Assembly (NCBI GenBank): GCA_020832965.1
Contig: JAJHRM010000005.1
Coordinates: 1 to 54,579, forward strand
DNA length: 54,579 bases
Source of the DNA: Thermofilum sp.
Lineage (GTDB): Archaea; Thermoproteota; Thermoprotei; Thermofilales; Thermofilaceae
Direction: 5' to 3'
A program made the translations under genes and the position numbers. The notes under the pieces were generated by a model. That model was not told where the DNA came from, did no database searches, and saw nothing but the letters and a program-made list of their open reading frames with translations. Positions 32,597 through 41,067 of the stretch are shown in pieces (position 1 is the first letter of the stretch; every line of letters begins with the position of its first letter).

Positions 32597-32916
32597 ACTC
32601 TCGTCCTCGTTTTCCTTAAAACCTCGTTCACGCTGTCCGTTCCGAAGAACTTGAGGATTCGCCTCCTCGCCTCCTCTACGTTAATTTCGAAAGTGTCCCC
32701 GGGTCCCAGGTCCCGCTTAAGAGCGCCCTCCACGTATAGCCGGACAAGAGATCCTGCACCACCAGCTGCTCCTGAGTACGCCAGGAGCAGCCTGCGGATG
32801 CCCTCTGCTACAGCCTCGCTCCTCGACTTGAAGTAGCCCGCCGCCACCAGCCTGTCCAGCTCCTTCACCACGACCTCCGGTACTCGAACCTGCAACAGTA
32901 TACCTTTTTTCCGCAT
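32593..32916 (-). CDS. vapB: Ribbon-helix-helix antitoxin (VapB)
   Basis: 107 residues: LLQVRVPEVVVKELDRLVAA with GYFKSRSEAVAEGIRRLLLA is a clear ribbon-helix-helix domain; the C-terminal part (DTFEINVEEARRRILKFFGT) should bind the PIN toxin. Upstream, GCATAAAGG (32933-32941; CCTTTATGC on the coding strand) is the likely TATA box, and GCATACATAGTATGATACATGC between it and the start is an imperfect palindrome suited to autoregulation. Confidence 0.82.
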   Translation of the reverse strand: MRKKGILLQVRVPEVVVKELDRLVAAGYFKSRSEAVAEGIRRLLLAYSGAAGGAGSLVRLYVEGALKRDLGPGDTFEINVEEARRRILKFFGTDSVNEVLRKTRTRV

Positions 32917-33023
32917 ACATAGTATGATACATGCATAAAGGTATTTTAATGTTATTTAGGGATATGCATCTGTCATTCCAGGCTCTTCTCGTCTCCGCGC
33001 GCTAATATTGTTTAGGGCGCGCG

Positions 33024-34124
33024 CTATGTTACGAGGCCACCAACGTTTTCTTGATTCATTACTGTGCCTGTTTCCGATGAGGTGTAGATGCCCATGGTGG
33101 AGGTTTTCTCCCTGAACTCGGGGGACCTTAGCGTCTTTACGAGTTCTTTGAGAGGCTCTTTTTCGAGGAGCTCTTTTCTGGTTAGGAAGTCGAACTTCTC
33201 CTTGGCTAGCGGGACGAATTCTAGTCCAAGCTCCTTGGCTACCCATTTAGGGCCGATTGTCACGTCTGCCTTCCTGTTGAGCACCGCCAGGGCAGCCTCC
33301 CGGTGTGAGTAGTATTCCGTCTCGTAGCCCCTGATCTTGCGTGCCAAGGCTTGTTGCGGGGAGCCGTACTTTCTGGACATCTCCCTTAAGAGGTGCTGGA
33401 GGAGGAGGTGGGTGCCGCTCCCCTTGTTCCTGTTGGCTAGGACGACGTCTCTCCTCAGAAGGTCTTCAGGGTGATGAACGTTCTTGGGGTTTCCCCTTTC
33501 AACTATGAATCCAATTTCCCTCCAGTACCCCCGAATCAGGGCAAGGTCTAGGTTGCTGTATTTTCTCAAAACATGCGTGTTGTACTCTCCCGTGTCTTGG
33601 TCAATCATATGGATACCCGCCACATCGCAGTAGCCTCCAATGAGCAGCTTTAAGCCGAGCTGCGAGCCGACCCTCAAGTATTCGACAACCTCTCCCTTCT
33701 CTTCGAGGATCTGGACGAGGGCGTCTACCCCGGGGCAGTCGCTTCCATAAATCTTTAGGTCCGGCTGGAGGCTTGCCTTTTCAATGTTTTTCTGCACAAG
33801 CTTCGCGAGAACCTTGTATCTTTCAATAATTACCTGCGCAGGGAGAGTGAGTACATCTCTCCCGCCGCTGATGCCCCCCTTCTGCCTATTTAGAAGGTAA
33901 TATCCTAATGTATTCTCTATTTTCCTTATCCTCAGCCACAGTGTCCTATAACTGACTCCTAATGTGCCAGCTGCCGCCCTAATGGAGCCTTTTTCTTGAA
34001 GGACTTGAAGGATTTTAATGTCCTCTAAAGTAATTCTGCAACCGTCCAGAAGGATTTCTAATTCAATGTTAAGTGTGATCTGACTCATAAGTCGAAGGAT
34101 TTTCAATTCTTCCTCATTCAGCAA
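33024..34124 (-). CDS. ModE-like DNA-binding protein fused to a periplasmic-binding-type sensor domain
   Basis: 366 residues. Residues about 33-75 form a ModE/LysR-type helix-turn-helix (KGSIRAAAGTLGVSYRTLWL, RIRKIENTLGYYLLNRQKGG). Residues about 120-340 are a binding-protein-like domain (COG1910/PBP-like) with KIYGSDCPGVDALVQILEEK, NRNKGSGTHLLLQHLL and PKWVAKELGLEFVPLAKEKF. Such fusions regulate molybdate or tungstate uptake; a TupABC-type importer lies at 38643-41012. The AT-rich EPSPS/TRAP cassette separates the two. The stop codon overlaps a GCGCGC palindrome. Confidence 0.8.
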   Translation of the reverse strand: MLNEEELKILRLMSQITLNIELEILLDGCRITLEDIKILQVLQEKGSIRAAAGTLGVSYRTLWLRIRKIENTLGYYLLNRQKGGISGGRDVLTLPAQVIIERYKVLAKLVQKNIEKASLQPDLKIYGSDCPGVDALVQILEEKGEVVEYLRVGSQLGLKLLIGGYCDVAGIHMIDQDTGEYNTHVLRKYSNLDLALIRGYWREIGFIVERGNPKNVHHPEDLLRRDVVLANRNKGSGTHLLLQHLLREMSRKYGSPQQALARKIRGYETEYYSHREAALAVLNRKADVTIGPKWVAKELGLEFVPLAKEKFDFLTRKELLEKEPLKELVKTLRSPEFREKTSTMGIYTSSETGTVMNQENVGGLVT

Positions 34125-34307
34125 GGGCTCTCACAGATGAAGAATATGTATTCGCCTAATTTTAATTTATAGATATGCTACTGTATGCTAAAAGAGTATT
34201 ACCTTTGTTCACTGGTCAACGACCAGTTTTAACAGCAGAAACTAGGCTCGTCAAGCGTGGCGCAGCAAAAAGTTGATAAGTAATGCCGTAAAGATGGATG
34301 CTGAAAG

Positions 34308-35624
34308 GTGGTAAACAAAGTGTATTTCATAGTGAGAAAGACCAAGAAACTAGAGGGAGAAGCTACAATTCCTGCATCGAAGTCCAACAGTGTTAGAGCG
34401 ATGTTTTGTGGGCTCCTTGCTGATGGAACCTCTGAGGCTGTGATTAGAGATCCGTGCTGGGATGCTTATGTCATGTCTAACGTCATCTCTCAGTTTGGTG
34501 CCAAAGTTACTGTTGAGGGAAACAAGTGGCTCATTGAAGGCACGGGGGGAGAGCTGGAAGCTCCTAAAGACGTGTTGAATGTTGAAAATTCTGGAACTGG
34601 GCTATTCATAACCACTGCAGTAGCAGCACTCGTTGATGCCTACTGCATAATAACTGGAGACGAGCAGATAAGGTACAAGCCAGGTAGGTGGGGTCAACCT
34701 TTATTGGATGCTTTAAAGCAGCTTGGAGCCGAAGCTGCATTTTCCGCCAGAGGAGACGGCAAGCCGCCCCTAATAGTTAAAGGAGTGATCAAAGGAGGAA
34801 AAACTACTCTACCTGGGATAAATTCACAGTGGCTTACGCCTTTACTTATTGCGACTCCGCTGGCTGAAAAGGATTCAGAAATAATGGTAAAGGATCTGCA
34901 TGAATCTCCATATATTCGAATGACACTTGAATGGTTGGACAGATGTAAAATAAAGGTGGACTGCGATGAAGGTTTGGAGAGATTTTTCGTTTATGGAGGC
35001 CAGTCTTACAAAAGCTATAGGTACGTGTTGCCGGGGGATTGGGAATCAGCCAGCTACGTGCTTGTCGCCGGGGCTATGATGGAAGATGCCGAAATAACTG
35101 TATATGGTGTGGATTTGAGGGATGTTCAAGGTGATAAAGCAATAGTTAAAATTCTGAAGGATATGGGGGCTGATATTAACGTGAGAAACTACGGCGCAGA
35201 CGGAATAGTGGTGAGGGGAGGAAGTGAGTTGAGCGGAATAGAAATAGACTGTAAAGAATTGCCTGATGCCATACCTCATCTGGCGGTACTTGGAACCCAG
35301 GCAAAAGGAAAAACTGTATTAAGGAATGTGGCTGCTTCTAGGCTCAAGGAAACAGACAGAGTTGCCAGCATAAAAATGGAACTAGAAAAAATGGGAGCAA
35401 AAATCGAGGATAGAGGAAATGAAGTAATCATATATCAGAGTAAACTGCATGGAGCTTGGATAGATGGACACATGGATCATAGAATAGTCATGGCCTCATC
35501 CCTTGCCGGTATGGTAGCTGAGGGAACCACGGTAATATCGGATGCAGAGTATGTGAGAAAATCGTTTCCTACCTTCTACGAAGTTTTTAAAAGCCTTGGT
35601 GCCAATATTTTAAGGGTACAATAA
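34308..35624 (+). CDS. aroA: EPSP synthase homologue (enolpyruvyl transferase family)
   Basis: 438 residues, full length. Equivalents of the E. coli active site are present: K25, S26 and R30 (ASKSNSVRA), R122 (EQIRYKPG), S173-Q174 (NSQWLTPLL), D320 (ELPDAIPHLAVL), K347, E348 and R351 (RLKETDR), R392 (DHRIVMA) and K418 (VRKSFPTFYE). The motif GNAGTAMRP is altered to ENSGTGLFI, replacing R100-P101 by Phe-Ile. EPSPS joins PEP to shikimate 3-phosphate. No other shikimate gene is nearby; its neighbours are TRAP transporter genes and the region is AT-rich, so it may be an acquired enzyme with another acceptor. Confidence 0.85.
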   Translation: MVNKVYFIVRKTKKLEGEATIPASKSNSVRAMFCGLLADGTSEAVIRDPCWDAYVMSNVISQFGAKVTVEGNKWLIEGTGGELEAPKDVLNVENSGTGLFITTAVAALVDAYCIITGDEQIRYKPGRWGQPLLDALKQLGAEAAFSARGDGKPPLIVKGVIKGGKTTLPGINSQWLTPLLIATPLAEKDSEIMVKDLHESPYIRMTLEWLDRCKIKVDCDEGLERFFVYGGQSYKSYRYVLPGDWESASYVLVAGAMMEDAEITVYGVDLRDVQGDKAIVKILKDMGADINVRNYGADGIVVRGGSELSGIEIDCKELPDAIPHLAVLGTQAKGKTVLRNVAASRLKETDRVASIKMELEKMGAKIEDRGNEVIIYQSKLHGAWIDGHMDHRIVMASSLAGMVAEGTTVISDAEYVRKSFPTFYEVFKSLGANILRVQ

Positions 35625-35628
35625 GTTT

Positions 35629-37476
35629 CTAAGAAATTGCCATTGATTTTACAGAACCGCTACGATACTTCTTGAGAATGAAAATTAAAAGGAGTGAGCC
35701 AAAGGGGATTATTTTTAGTACAAGCGAGTGCAAAATAAGACCCAATACCCCTGACAGCCCGAACGCCAACAAAGCTGCTCTTTGTAAAGTGTTGTACCTG
35801 CCCCACATCCCTGCATTTAACGCAAAAATAGCGACTAAAGTGACGGTCACACCAGAGAGAATTTCAACCACTGATCCCTCAAGCAAAAGACTATGATCAA
35901 AGTAAAAAACATAAGGAACGATAAATCCTACAAGCGCCAATTTTATGGCATAATATGAAGTTTTCCAAAAATCTGATTTTGCGAGACCCGCGGCTGCATA
36001 TGAGGCCAAAGCTACGGGAGGAGTAATGAACGCCAAAACGCCATAATAAAAAATGAACAAGTGAACAGCTATAGGATAACCTCCTAGTTCTATCAGAGCT
36101 GGTGCCATTAGCGTTGAGGCTAGAATATAAACGGGCAGCGTAGTCATGCCCATCCCTAATATTAGAGCGAGGATCATTGCCAGTATAAGGAGGATGAAGA
36201 GATTCCCACCGGCAAGCCTAACCAGGTAATAAGAAAACATGAAAGACAGCCCTGTGGTGGTTAGTGCTCCCGTTATGATCCCAGCCGCTGCGCATGCTAC
36301 CGTAATAGGGATAATATCTTTTCCAGCATCTATCAAACCGTCGATGATCACTTTCGGAGTGGTCTTCTTAGCTACGATCTTAGCTAACGCAATAATTAAT
36401 AATGCAATAATCCCGACGAATGCCGCAAAATCGATTGAATACTGAGATACACCCAGATAGATAACCAAAATCATGGGGATAAGCAAATAAAGATTTATTA
36501 AGTCTTTCGCACGAAATGGTTCTACACTTTCCATTCTTAATTCATACCTCTGAACAAAGAAATACATCCCCATCGCTATGGATATATAGTAAAAGAGAGC
36601 TGGTAAGAGAGCTGCCCTGAAGACATAAAAGTAGCTGACACCCAATACACCCGCCATCACAAATGCTGCAGCCCCCATGATTGGGGGCATAATTTGCCCC
36701 CCTGTTGAAGATGCTGCCTCGCATGCTCCAGCAAATTCTGCTGGTACCCCCCGCTGCTTCATCCAAGGGATGGTAAAACTTCCAGTAGCAGCAACGTTCG
36801 CCACAGCGCTACCTGAAAACATACCGAAAGCGCAACTTGCAGCGCATGCGGTATAGCATGGTCCTCCTTTATATTTTCCGAGCAATCGGGAGAACATACT
36901 TATTATGAATTCCCCTGCACCCATTTTTTGCATTAAAGAGCCGAGGATTATAAACAAGAAAACAGTGGTGGCAGCAACTCCCAGAGGAGTACCATAGATG
37001 CCAGTCATGCTTTTAAATGACCAATCCGCAAATCTTGCAATCGTCTGCCCCTTATGTGACAAGACACCTGGTAAATATGGACCCAGAAATACATATAGGA
37101 TAGAAAGAGTAACCAGGATTGCGAGAGCCCGGCCTATGGTTCTTCGGGTGGCTTCAAGCATTGCGACTACTAGCATGATACAACAGATAATGTCCATGGG
37201 TGTTGCGACTCTATAGGTAATTTCTTGTGTCTGTAGCATAAGATAAATGTTGGGGAACAATGCAAATGCTATCAATACTAAATCTGCCATCAGGCACTTC
37301 TTTGTCGAACCGCATGGATGAACCAAGAATGTTAAAGCTAAAACAATACCTAGATGCAAGGCACGGAACTCCCAAGTCGGAAAAATAAAGTACACAACTG
37401 AGCTCAGTGTGAGAAAAGCTAAACCTAGACTTCCATATCGTATAACATCCTCCCGTAGTTTCTCCATATTCCACAC
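35629..37476 (-). CDS. TRAP transporter fused permease (4TM + 12TM)
   Basis: 615 residues with about 16-18 membrane helices. The DctM-type core shows GGPCYTACAASCAFGMFSGS then AVANVAATGSFTIPWMKQRG, and AGACEAASSTGGQIMPPIMG, the hallmark of TRAP large subunits, and a second half with LILGMGMTTLPVYILASTLM and FITPPVALASYAAAGLAKSD. The N-terminal quarter is the fused small-subunit-like region. It works with the TAXI receptor encoded upstream to import an anionic substrate driven by an ion gradient. It converges on the EPSPS homologue with a 4-bp gap. Confidence 0.9.
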   Translation of the reverse strand: MWNMEKLREDVIRYGSLGLAFLTLSSVVYFIFPTWEFRALHLGIVLALTFLVHPCGSTKKCLMADLVLIAFALFPNIYLMLQTQEITYRVATPMDIICCIMLVVAMLEATRRTIGRALAILVTLSILYVFLGPYLPGVLSHKGQTIARFADWSFKSMTGIYGTPLGVAATTVFLFIILGSLMQKMGAGEFIISMFSRLLGKYKGGPCYTACAASCAFGMFSGSAVANVAATGSFTIPWMKQRGVPAEFAGACEAASSTGGQIMPPIMGAAAFVMAGVLGVSYFYVFRAALLPALFYYISIAMGMYFFVQRYELRMESVEPFRAKDLINLYLLIPMILVIYLGVSQYSIDFAAFVGIIALLIIALAKIVAKKTTPKVIIDGLIDAGKDIIPITVACAAAGIITGALTTTGLSFMFSYYLVRLAGGNLFILLILAMILALILGMGMTTLPVYILASTLMAPALIELGGYPIAVHLFIFYYGVLAFITPPVALASYAAAGLAKSDFWKTSYYAIKLALVGFIVPYVFYFDHSLLLEGSVVEILSGVTVTLVAIFALNAGMWGRYNTLQRAALLAFGLSGVLGLILHSLVLKIIPFGSLLLIFILKKYRSGSVKSMAIS

Positions 37477-37538
37477 CTAGTCATTGCTCGCCATTTGGGC
37501 TATCTCTACAATCTTATCGCCGGGTACGAACGGGCAGA

Positions 37539-38513
37539 TTACTTCTTTATTAGACCAACCTCTCGGAAGTATTTCTCTGCTCCGGGATGTAACGGCACCA
37601 ACTGCCCATCTAACGCATGGCTAAGTGTTATTTTGCGTGCTGCTGGATGAGCAGAATAAATCTCATCTAAATGCTCAAACACTGTTTTGACTATGCGATA
37701 AACCGTCTCTTCGTCAAGATTAGCGTTGAATCCAAAGAAGATGCCAGGTCCCACGGTGGGAATATCTTCATTGATGCCACGATAAGAACCAGCAGGCACG
37801 ACGGTCCTCACGTAGTATGGGTATTTTTGAGTTATCTCTTTAATCTTCTCTTCAGATACAGGTAATATACGGATGTCTCTTGCCAATGCAAGCTTAGCTA
37901 GCGGTCCCCAGGGATCCAAGGCTGGAACGAAAAAGGCATCAATCGTTCCATCGGCTAGTTTGTCACAAACTTCGGTCCAACTTATATACTCTGCTTTATA
38001 ATCTCCCTCTTTAAGACCATAAGCCTCCAGAATGGCTTTCGCTAACGGAATAGAGAAATGCCCAGGCTCGCCCAGCGCGATTTTCTTCCCACGCAAATCT
38101 TCCCATTTCTCTATTCCTGACCCCTTTAAAACAACGAGTTTCTGCGCAGCTATCCATAGCGAGAAACCGTGTCTTACGTTGACATATTTCTTCTTGTAAG
38201 GCTCCATACCTTGACTCGCTTTATACATGTCATCTAAAGAGATAAAGCCGCAATCTGAAACTCCTTCCTCTACTAGATCTAAATTCTTGCTTGCAGCAGG
38301 CGTCTCTTCAACGGTAATTTTCAGGTCGGGATTGTACTTCATTACGACGCTTGCAATGGCTGAGCCAACAATGTGATTTGTCCCACCTGCAGGCCCTGTA
38401 GCAATTGACAATATTGGTTTCGGTTTTGGTCTCATTACTAAGCTAGCAATTATAAGTACAATTACAACCGCTACAACTGCAGTTCCAAGTATTAATTTTG
38501 TTTTCCTTTGCAT
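37539..38513 (-). CDS. TAXI-family TRAP solute-binding protein
   Basis: 324 residues with an N-terminal membrane anchor (LILGTAVVAVVIVLIIASLV). LSIATGPAGGTNHIVGSAIA near residue 35, KITVEETPAASKNLDLVEEG, and KGSGIEKWEDLRGKKIALGE with LADGTIDAFFVPALDPWG are typical of TAXI receptors, which bind small carboxylates. It lies 62 bp upstream of the fused permease on the same strand. The ligand is unknown; the adjacent enolpyruvyl transferase homologue hints at a related organic acid. Confidence 0.88.
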   Translation of the reverse strand: MQRKTKLILGTAVVAVVIVLIIASLVMRPKPKPILSIATGPAGGTNHIVGSAIASVVMKYNPDLKITVEETPAASKNLDLVEEGVSDCGFISLDDMYKASQGMEPYKKKYVNVRHGFSLWIAAQKLVVLKGSGIEKWEDLRGKKIALGEPGHFSIPLAKAILEAYGLKEGDYKAEYISWTEVCDKLADGTIDAFFVPALDPWGPLAKLALARDIRILPVSEEKIKEITQKYPYYVRTVVPAGSYRGINEDIPTVGPGIFFGFNANLDEETVYRIVKTVFEHLDEIYSAHPAARKITLSHALDGQLVPLHPGAEKYFREVGLIKK

Positions 38514-38642
38514 CAGAGCAGTTTTCTGAACAGGTCCTATTTAAAGATATCGATGCAAGGATCCCAGCACTGTTCTCCTGCTGCGAGCCTTGCTGAACTC
38601 AGACAGCATTCCCTGATCGTCAGGTTAGCGCACGCTCAAATA

Positions 38643-39347
38643 TCATATCCACTTGTGGACTTCGGTTTTCGGAATATTACCTGGATATGTTGCTTCTATT
38701 TTTCCTGAGACAAGGACGTACAGAGTATCAGCTATTCTCTTTGCTTCCGCTGTGCTGTGAGATACGACTATTGCGTAGCAATTTTTTTCCCTAGCATAGC
38801 TTTTAAGAATATCTTGGACGAGTTCTGCGGTGCTGGGGGCGAGACTTGAGGTTGGTTCGTCTAGTAGCAGAATTTCTGGGTCCAGGGCTAGGGCTCTAGC
38901 TAGTGCTAGCAGCTGTTTCTGCCCGCCAGAAAGCTTATGGGCATTTTTCTTGGCGTGCTCCGAGAGCCTCAGTGTTGTGAGCCAGTGCTCTGTTCTCCTC
39001 CTTGCTTCCCCGCTCTCTATGCCGCGTAGTCTTAGGGGGAGATAGATATTCGTGTAGACGCTCGCCGTAAAGACGGGGGGCTTTTGCGGCAGATATGCAA
39101 TTTTCTCCTGCATCCTCCTCTTATCTTCCTCATTCGAAAAATCAACTAATGAGCCATCTATATCTATGTGGCCTTCGTCGGGCGGCGTTAGTAGAGCTAG
39201 GATTTTTAGGAGTGTTGTCTTGCCTGCTCCATTGGGACCCACGATTACGACTATTTCCCCCCTGTGTGCCACGAGGGAAACATTGTCCAGGATTTTAGTT
39301 TCCCCGAGGCTTTTAACTATGTTTACAGCCTTAAGCACTTCCTTCAC
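38643..39347 (-). CDS. tupC: Tungstate ABC importer, ATPase (TupC-type)
   Basis: 234 residues: Walker A GPNGAGKTTL, Q-loop YLPQKPPVFTASVYTNIYLP, signature LSGGQKQLLALARALALDP, Walker B ILLLDEPTSSLAPSTAELV and switch VVSHSTAEAKRIAD. The short length without a C-terminal regulatory domain fits TupC/WtpC-like subunits. It overlaps the permease gene by 17 bp and is the last gene of the tupABC unit. Confidence 0.85.
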   Translation of the reverse strand: MKEVLKAVNIVKSLGETKILDNVSLVAHRGEIVVIVGPNGAGKTTLLKILALLTPPDEGHIDIDGSLVDFSNEEDKRRMQEKIAYLPQKPPVFTASVYTNIYLPLRLRGIESGEARRRTEHWLTTLRLSEHAKKNAHKLSGGQKQLLALARALALDPEILLLDEPTSSLAPSTAELVQDILKSYAREKNCYAIVVSHSTAEAKRIADTLYVLVSGKIEATYPGNIPKTEVHKWI

Positions 39348-40002
39348 CCACCTTGTACCTCAGCAGCAGGACTGCAGTGTTAATAGCAAAGTAGACAACG
39401 GTTAACACTAGCCCTAGCTCTAAGACTGTGTCGAAGTCTCCGCTACTCGTGTAGAAGACTATTGCGGTTGTGAGGACCCTTGTGTAGTACCTAATGTTTC
39501 CGCCCACTATTATAACAGCTCCGACTTCCGACACCGCCCTTGAGAGGGCCGCGAGGACTCCGCTGAGAATACCGATCCTCGCCTCGTTCACGAGGAGGAG
39601 GACCTTGTAGAAGTCTGGCAATGCTAGAGAGTCTACATACTCCTTAAGCTCCCTCGGTAGGGATTCCACAGCGGACGTGGATAAACCTGTAACTATTGGC
39701 AGTGTTAAGAGGAATTGCGCAAGGATCATTGCTGCCGGTGTGAATAAGACGCCGAGGAAGCCGAGAGGGCCGGACCTGGAAAGGAGGAGGTACAATACGA
39801 GGCCTAGGAGTACAGGCGGGGTGCCCATAAATGTATTAACCAGGGTTACGACGAGTTTCTTCAGCTTGAATTCCCTTATTGCAATGTATGAGCCCAGCCA
39901 GATACCTACAATCGAGGAAAGAGATACAGCTGTGCCGGAAACTCTAATTGTCAAGAGGGTTATTTGTAGCAGCTCCGAGACTTCCATAAAGTTCTCCCAC
40001 AA
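39331..40002 (-). CDS. tupB: Tungstate ABC importer, permease (TupB-type)
   Basis: 223 residues, about five membrane helices. The cytoplasmic loop ESLPRELKEYVDSLALPDFY and LLVNEARIGILSGVLAALSR with AVSEVGAVIIVGGNIR is the EAA-type coupling segment and C-terminal signature of TupB/WtpB permeases. It lies between the binding-protein gene (5-bp gap) and the ATPase gene (overlapping). Confidence 0.88.
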   Translation of the reverse strand: MWENFMEVSELLQITLLTIRVSGTAVSLSSIVGIWLGSYIAIREFKLKKLVVTLVNTFMGTPPVLLGLVLYLLLSRSGPLGFLGVLFTPAAMILAQFLLTLPIVTGLSTSAVESLPRELKEYVDSLALPDFYKVLLLVNEARIGILSGVLAALSRAVSEVGAVIIVGGNIRYYTRVLTTAIVFYTSSGDFDTVLELGLVLTVVYFAINTAVLLLRYKVGEGSA

Positions 40003-40007
40003 GATTC

Positions 40008-41012
40008 TTAGCTCCTTGCCAAGAGCTCTCTGTAGAACTTTACTTGTCCGCTCTCCTCGTCGTACTCGTAGGGGTCATATATGCCGAGTCTCGTCAGGTT
40101 TCCAAAGCAAACATTGAACATCTTCGCCCCATTCCTTGCATATGTTCCGATAACTCTTTGACCCTCAGGAGATACTAGAAAAGACACGAATAGCAGGGAC
40201 TCGTTGTAGTGCACATTTGGGAGCCTCTTGGGGTTTACAGGTATAGCCCTGTAGAGATTGAGGTATAGGGGGTCACCCTCATTTAGGATTGCTAGGTGTA
40301 TCTTGTCTTTGAAGGCGAGAAAAGTAGACCTGTCGCACAGCGTGTAGGCGCCAAGCTGGTCTGCTACCATGAGTGTCTGTGCCATCCCTTGACCAGTTTC
40401 CTTGTACCAGGGCTTACCAGCCGGTTTAACACCTGCTTGAGACCATAGCAAAAGCTCTCTTAGATTAGTGCCAGACTTGTCCCCACGGGAAACAAACACT
40501 GCCTTGCCTTGCTCTGCAGCTTGAAATATCGCCTTAAAAGCCTCCACAGCTCCCTTAGCTCCTTTCACTCCCGCTGGATCCTCTGGAGGACCTAAGAGCA
40601 CGAAGTCGTTGTAGGCAAAGGTTATACCGTGGACTCCGTAGCCCTCCGAGATGAATTGGTTTTCAAGCTCCCTGTTATGCACAATGAGCATATCTGCGTC
40701 ACCCCTTCTACCTATCTCAATTGCCTGCCCCGTTCCCACTGAAACCCAAGTTACCTCTATCCAGGGATATTTAGCTTCAAAGCTCTTCTTTACTGCGTCT
40801 AGTAGACCAGTTGCATCCAAGCTTGTAGTAGTAGCAATCCTGAGAACTACGCGTTGTTTGGCTTGTGCACCACCAGGAGGGCCTTGTGCGGGTTTTCCTG
40901 CTGGTAGAGCTGGACTAGACCTATTTGCGTGGAAAAGGCAGTTGATCAAGGAGCCTGCAATAACAACCACGACTATGGCTATCAATACATAGACAAGTTT
41001 TTGCTTATCCAT
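40008..41012 (-). CDS. tupA: Tungstate-binding protein (TupA-type)
   Basis: 334 residues with an N-terminal membrane anchor (LVYVLIAIVVVVIAGSLINC; a Cys in reach allows lipid attachment). LRIATTTSLDATGLLDAVKK supplies the TTTS..TGLLD oxyanion-binding motif of TupA, followed by RRGDADMLIVHNRELENQF and VFVSRGDKSGTNLRELLLW. It is the first gene of tupABC; TAATAAAAATAA upstream of the start acts as TATA. The region is divergent from the P-type ATPase gene. Confidence 0.9.
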   Translation of the reverse strand: MDKQKLVYVLIAIVVVVIAGSLINCLFHANRSSPALPAGKPAQGPPGGAQAKQRVVLRIATTTSLDATGLLDAVKKSFEAKYPWIEVTWVSVGTGQAIEIGRRGDADMLIVHNRELENQFISEGYGVHGITFAYNDFVLLGPPEDPAGVKGAKGAVEAFKAIFQAAEQGKAVFVSRGDKSGTNLRELLLWSQAGVKPAGKPWYKETGQGMAQTLMVADQLGAYTLCDRSTFLAFKDKIHLAILNEGDPLYLNLYRAIPVNPKRLPNVHYNESLLFVSFLVSPEGQRVIGTYARNGAKMFNVCFGNLTRLGIYDPYEYDEESGQVKFYRELLARS

Positions 41013-41067
41013 TTTGTGACCGTTATTATTTTTATTACATGTCTATATATTTTTATCCTAGAAGGAA

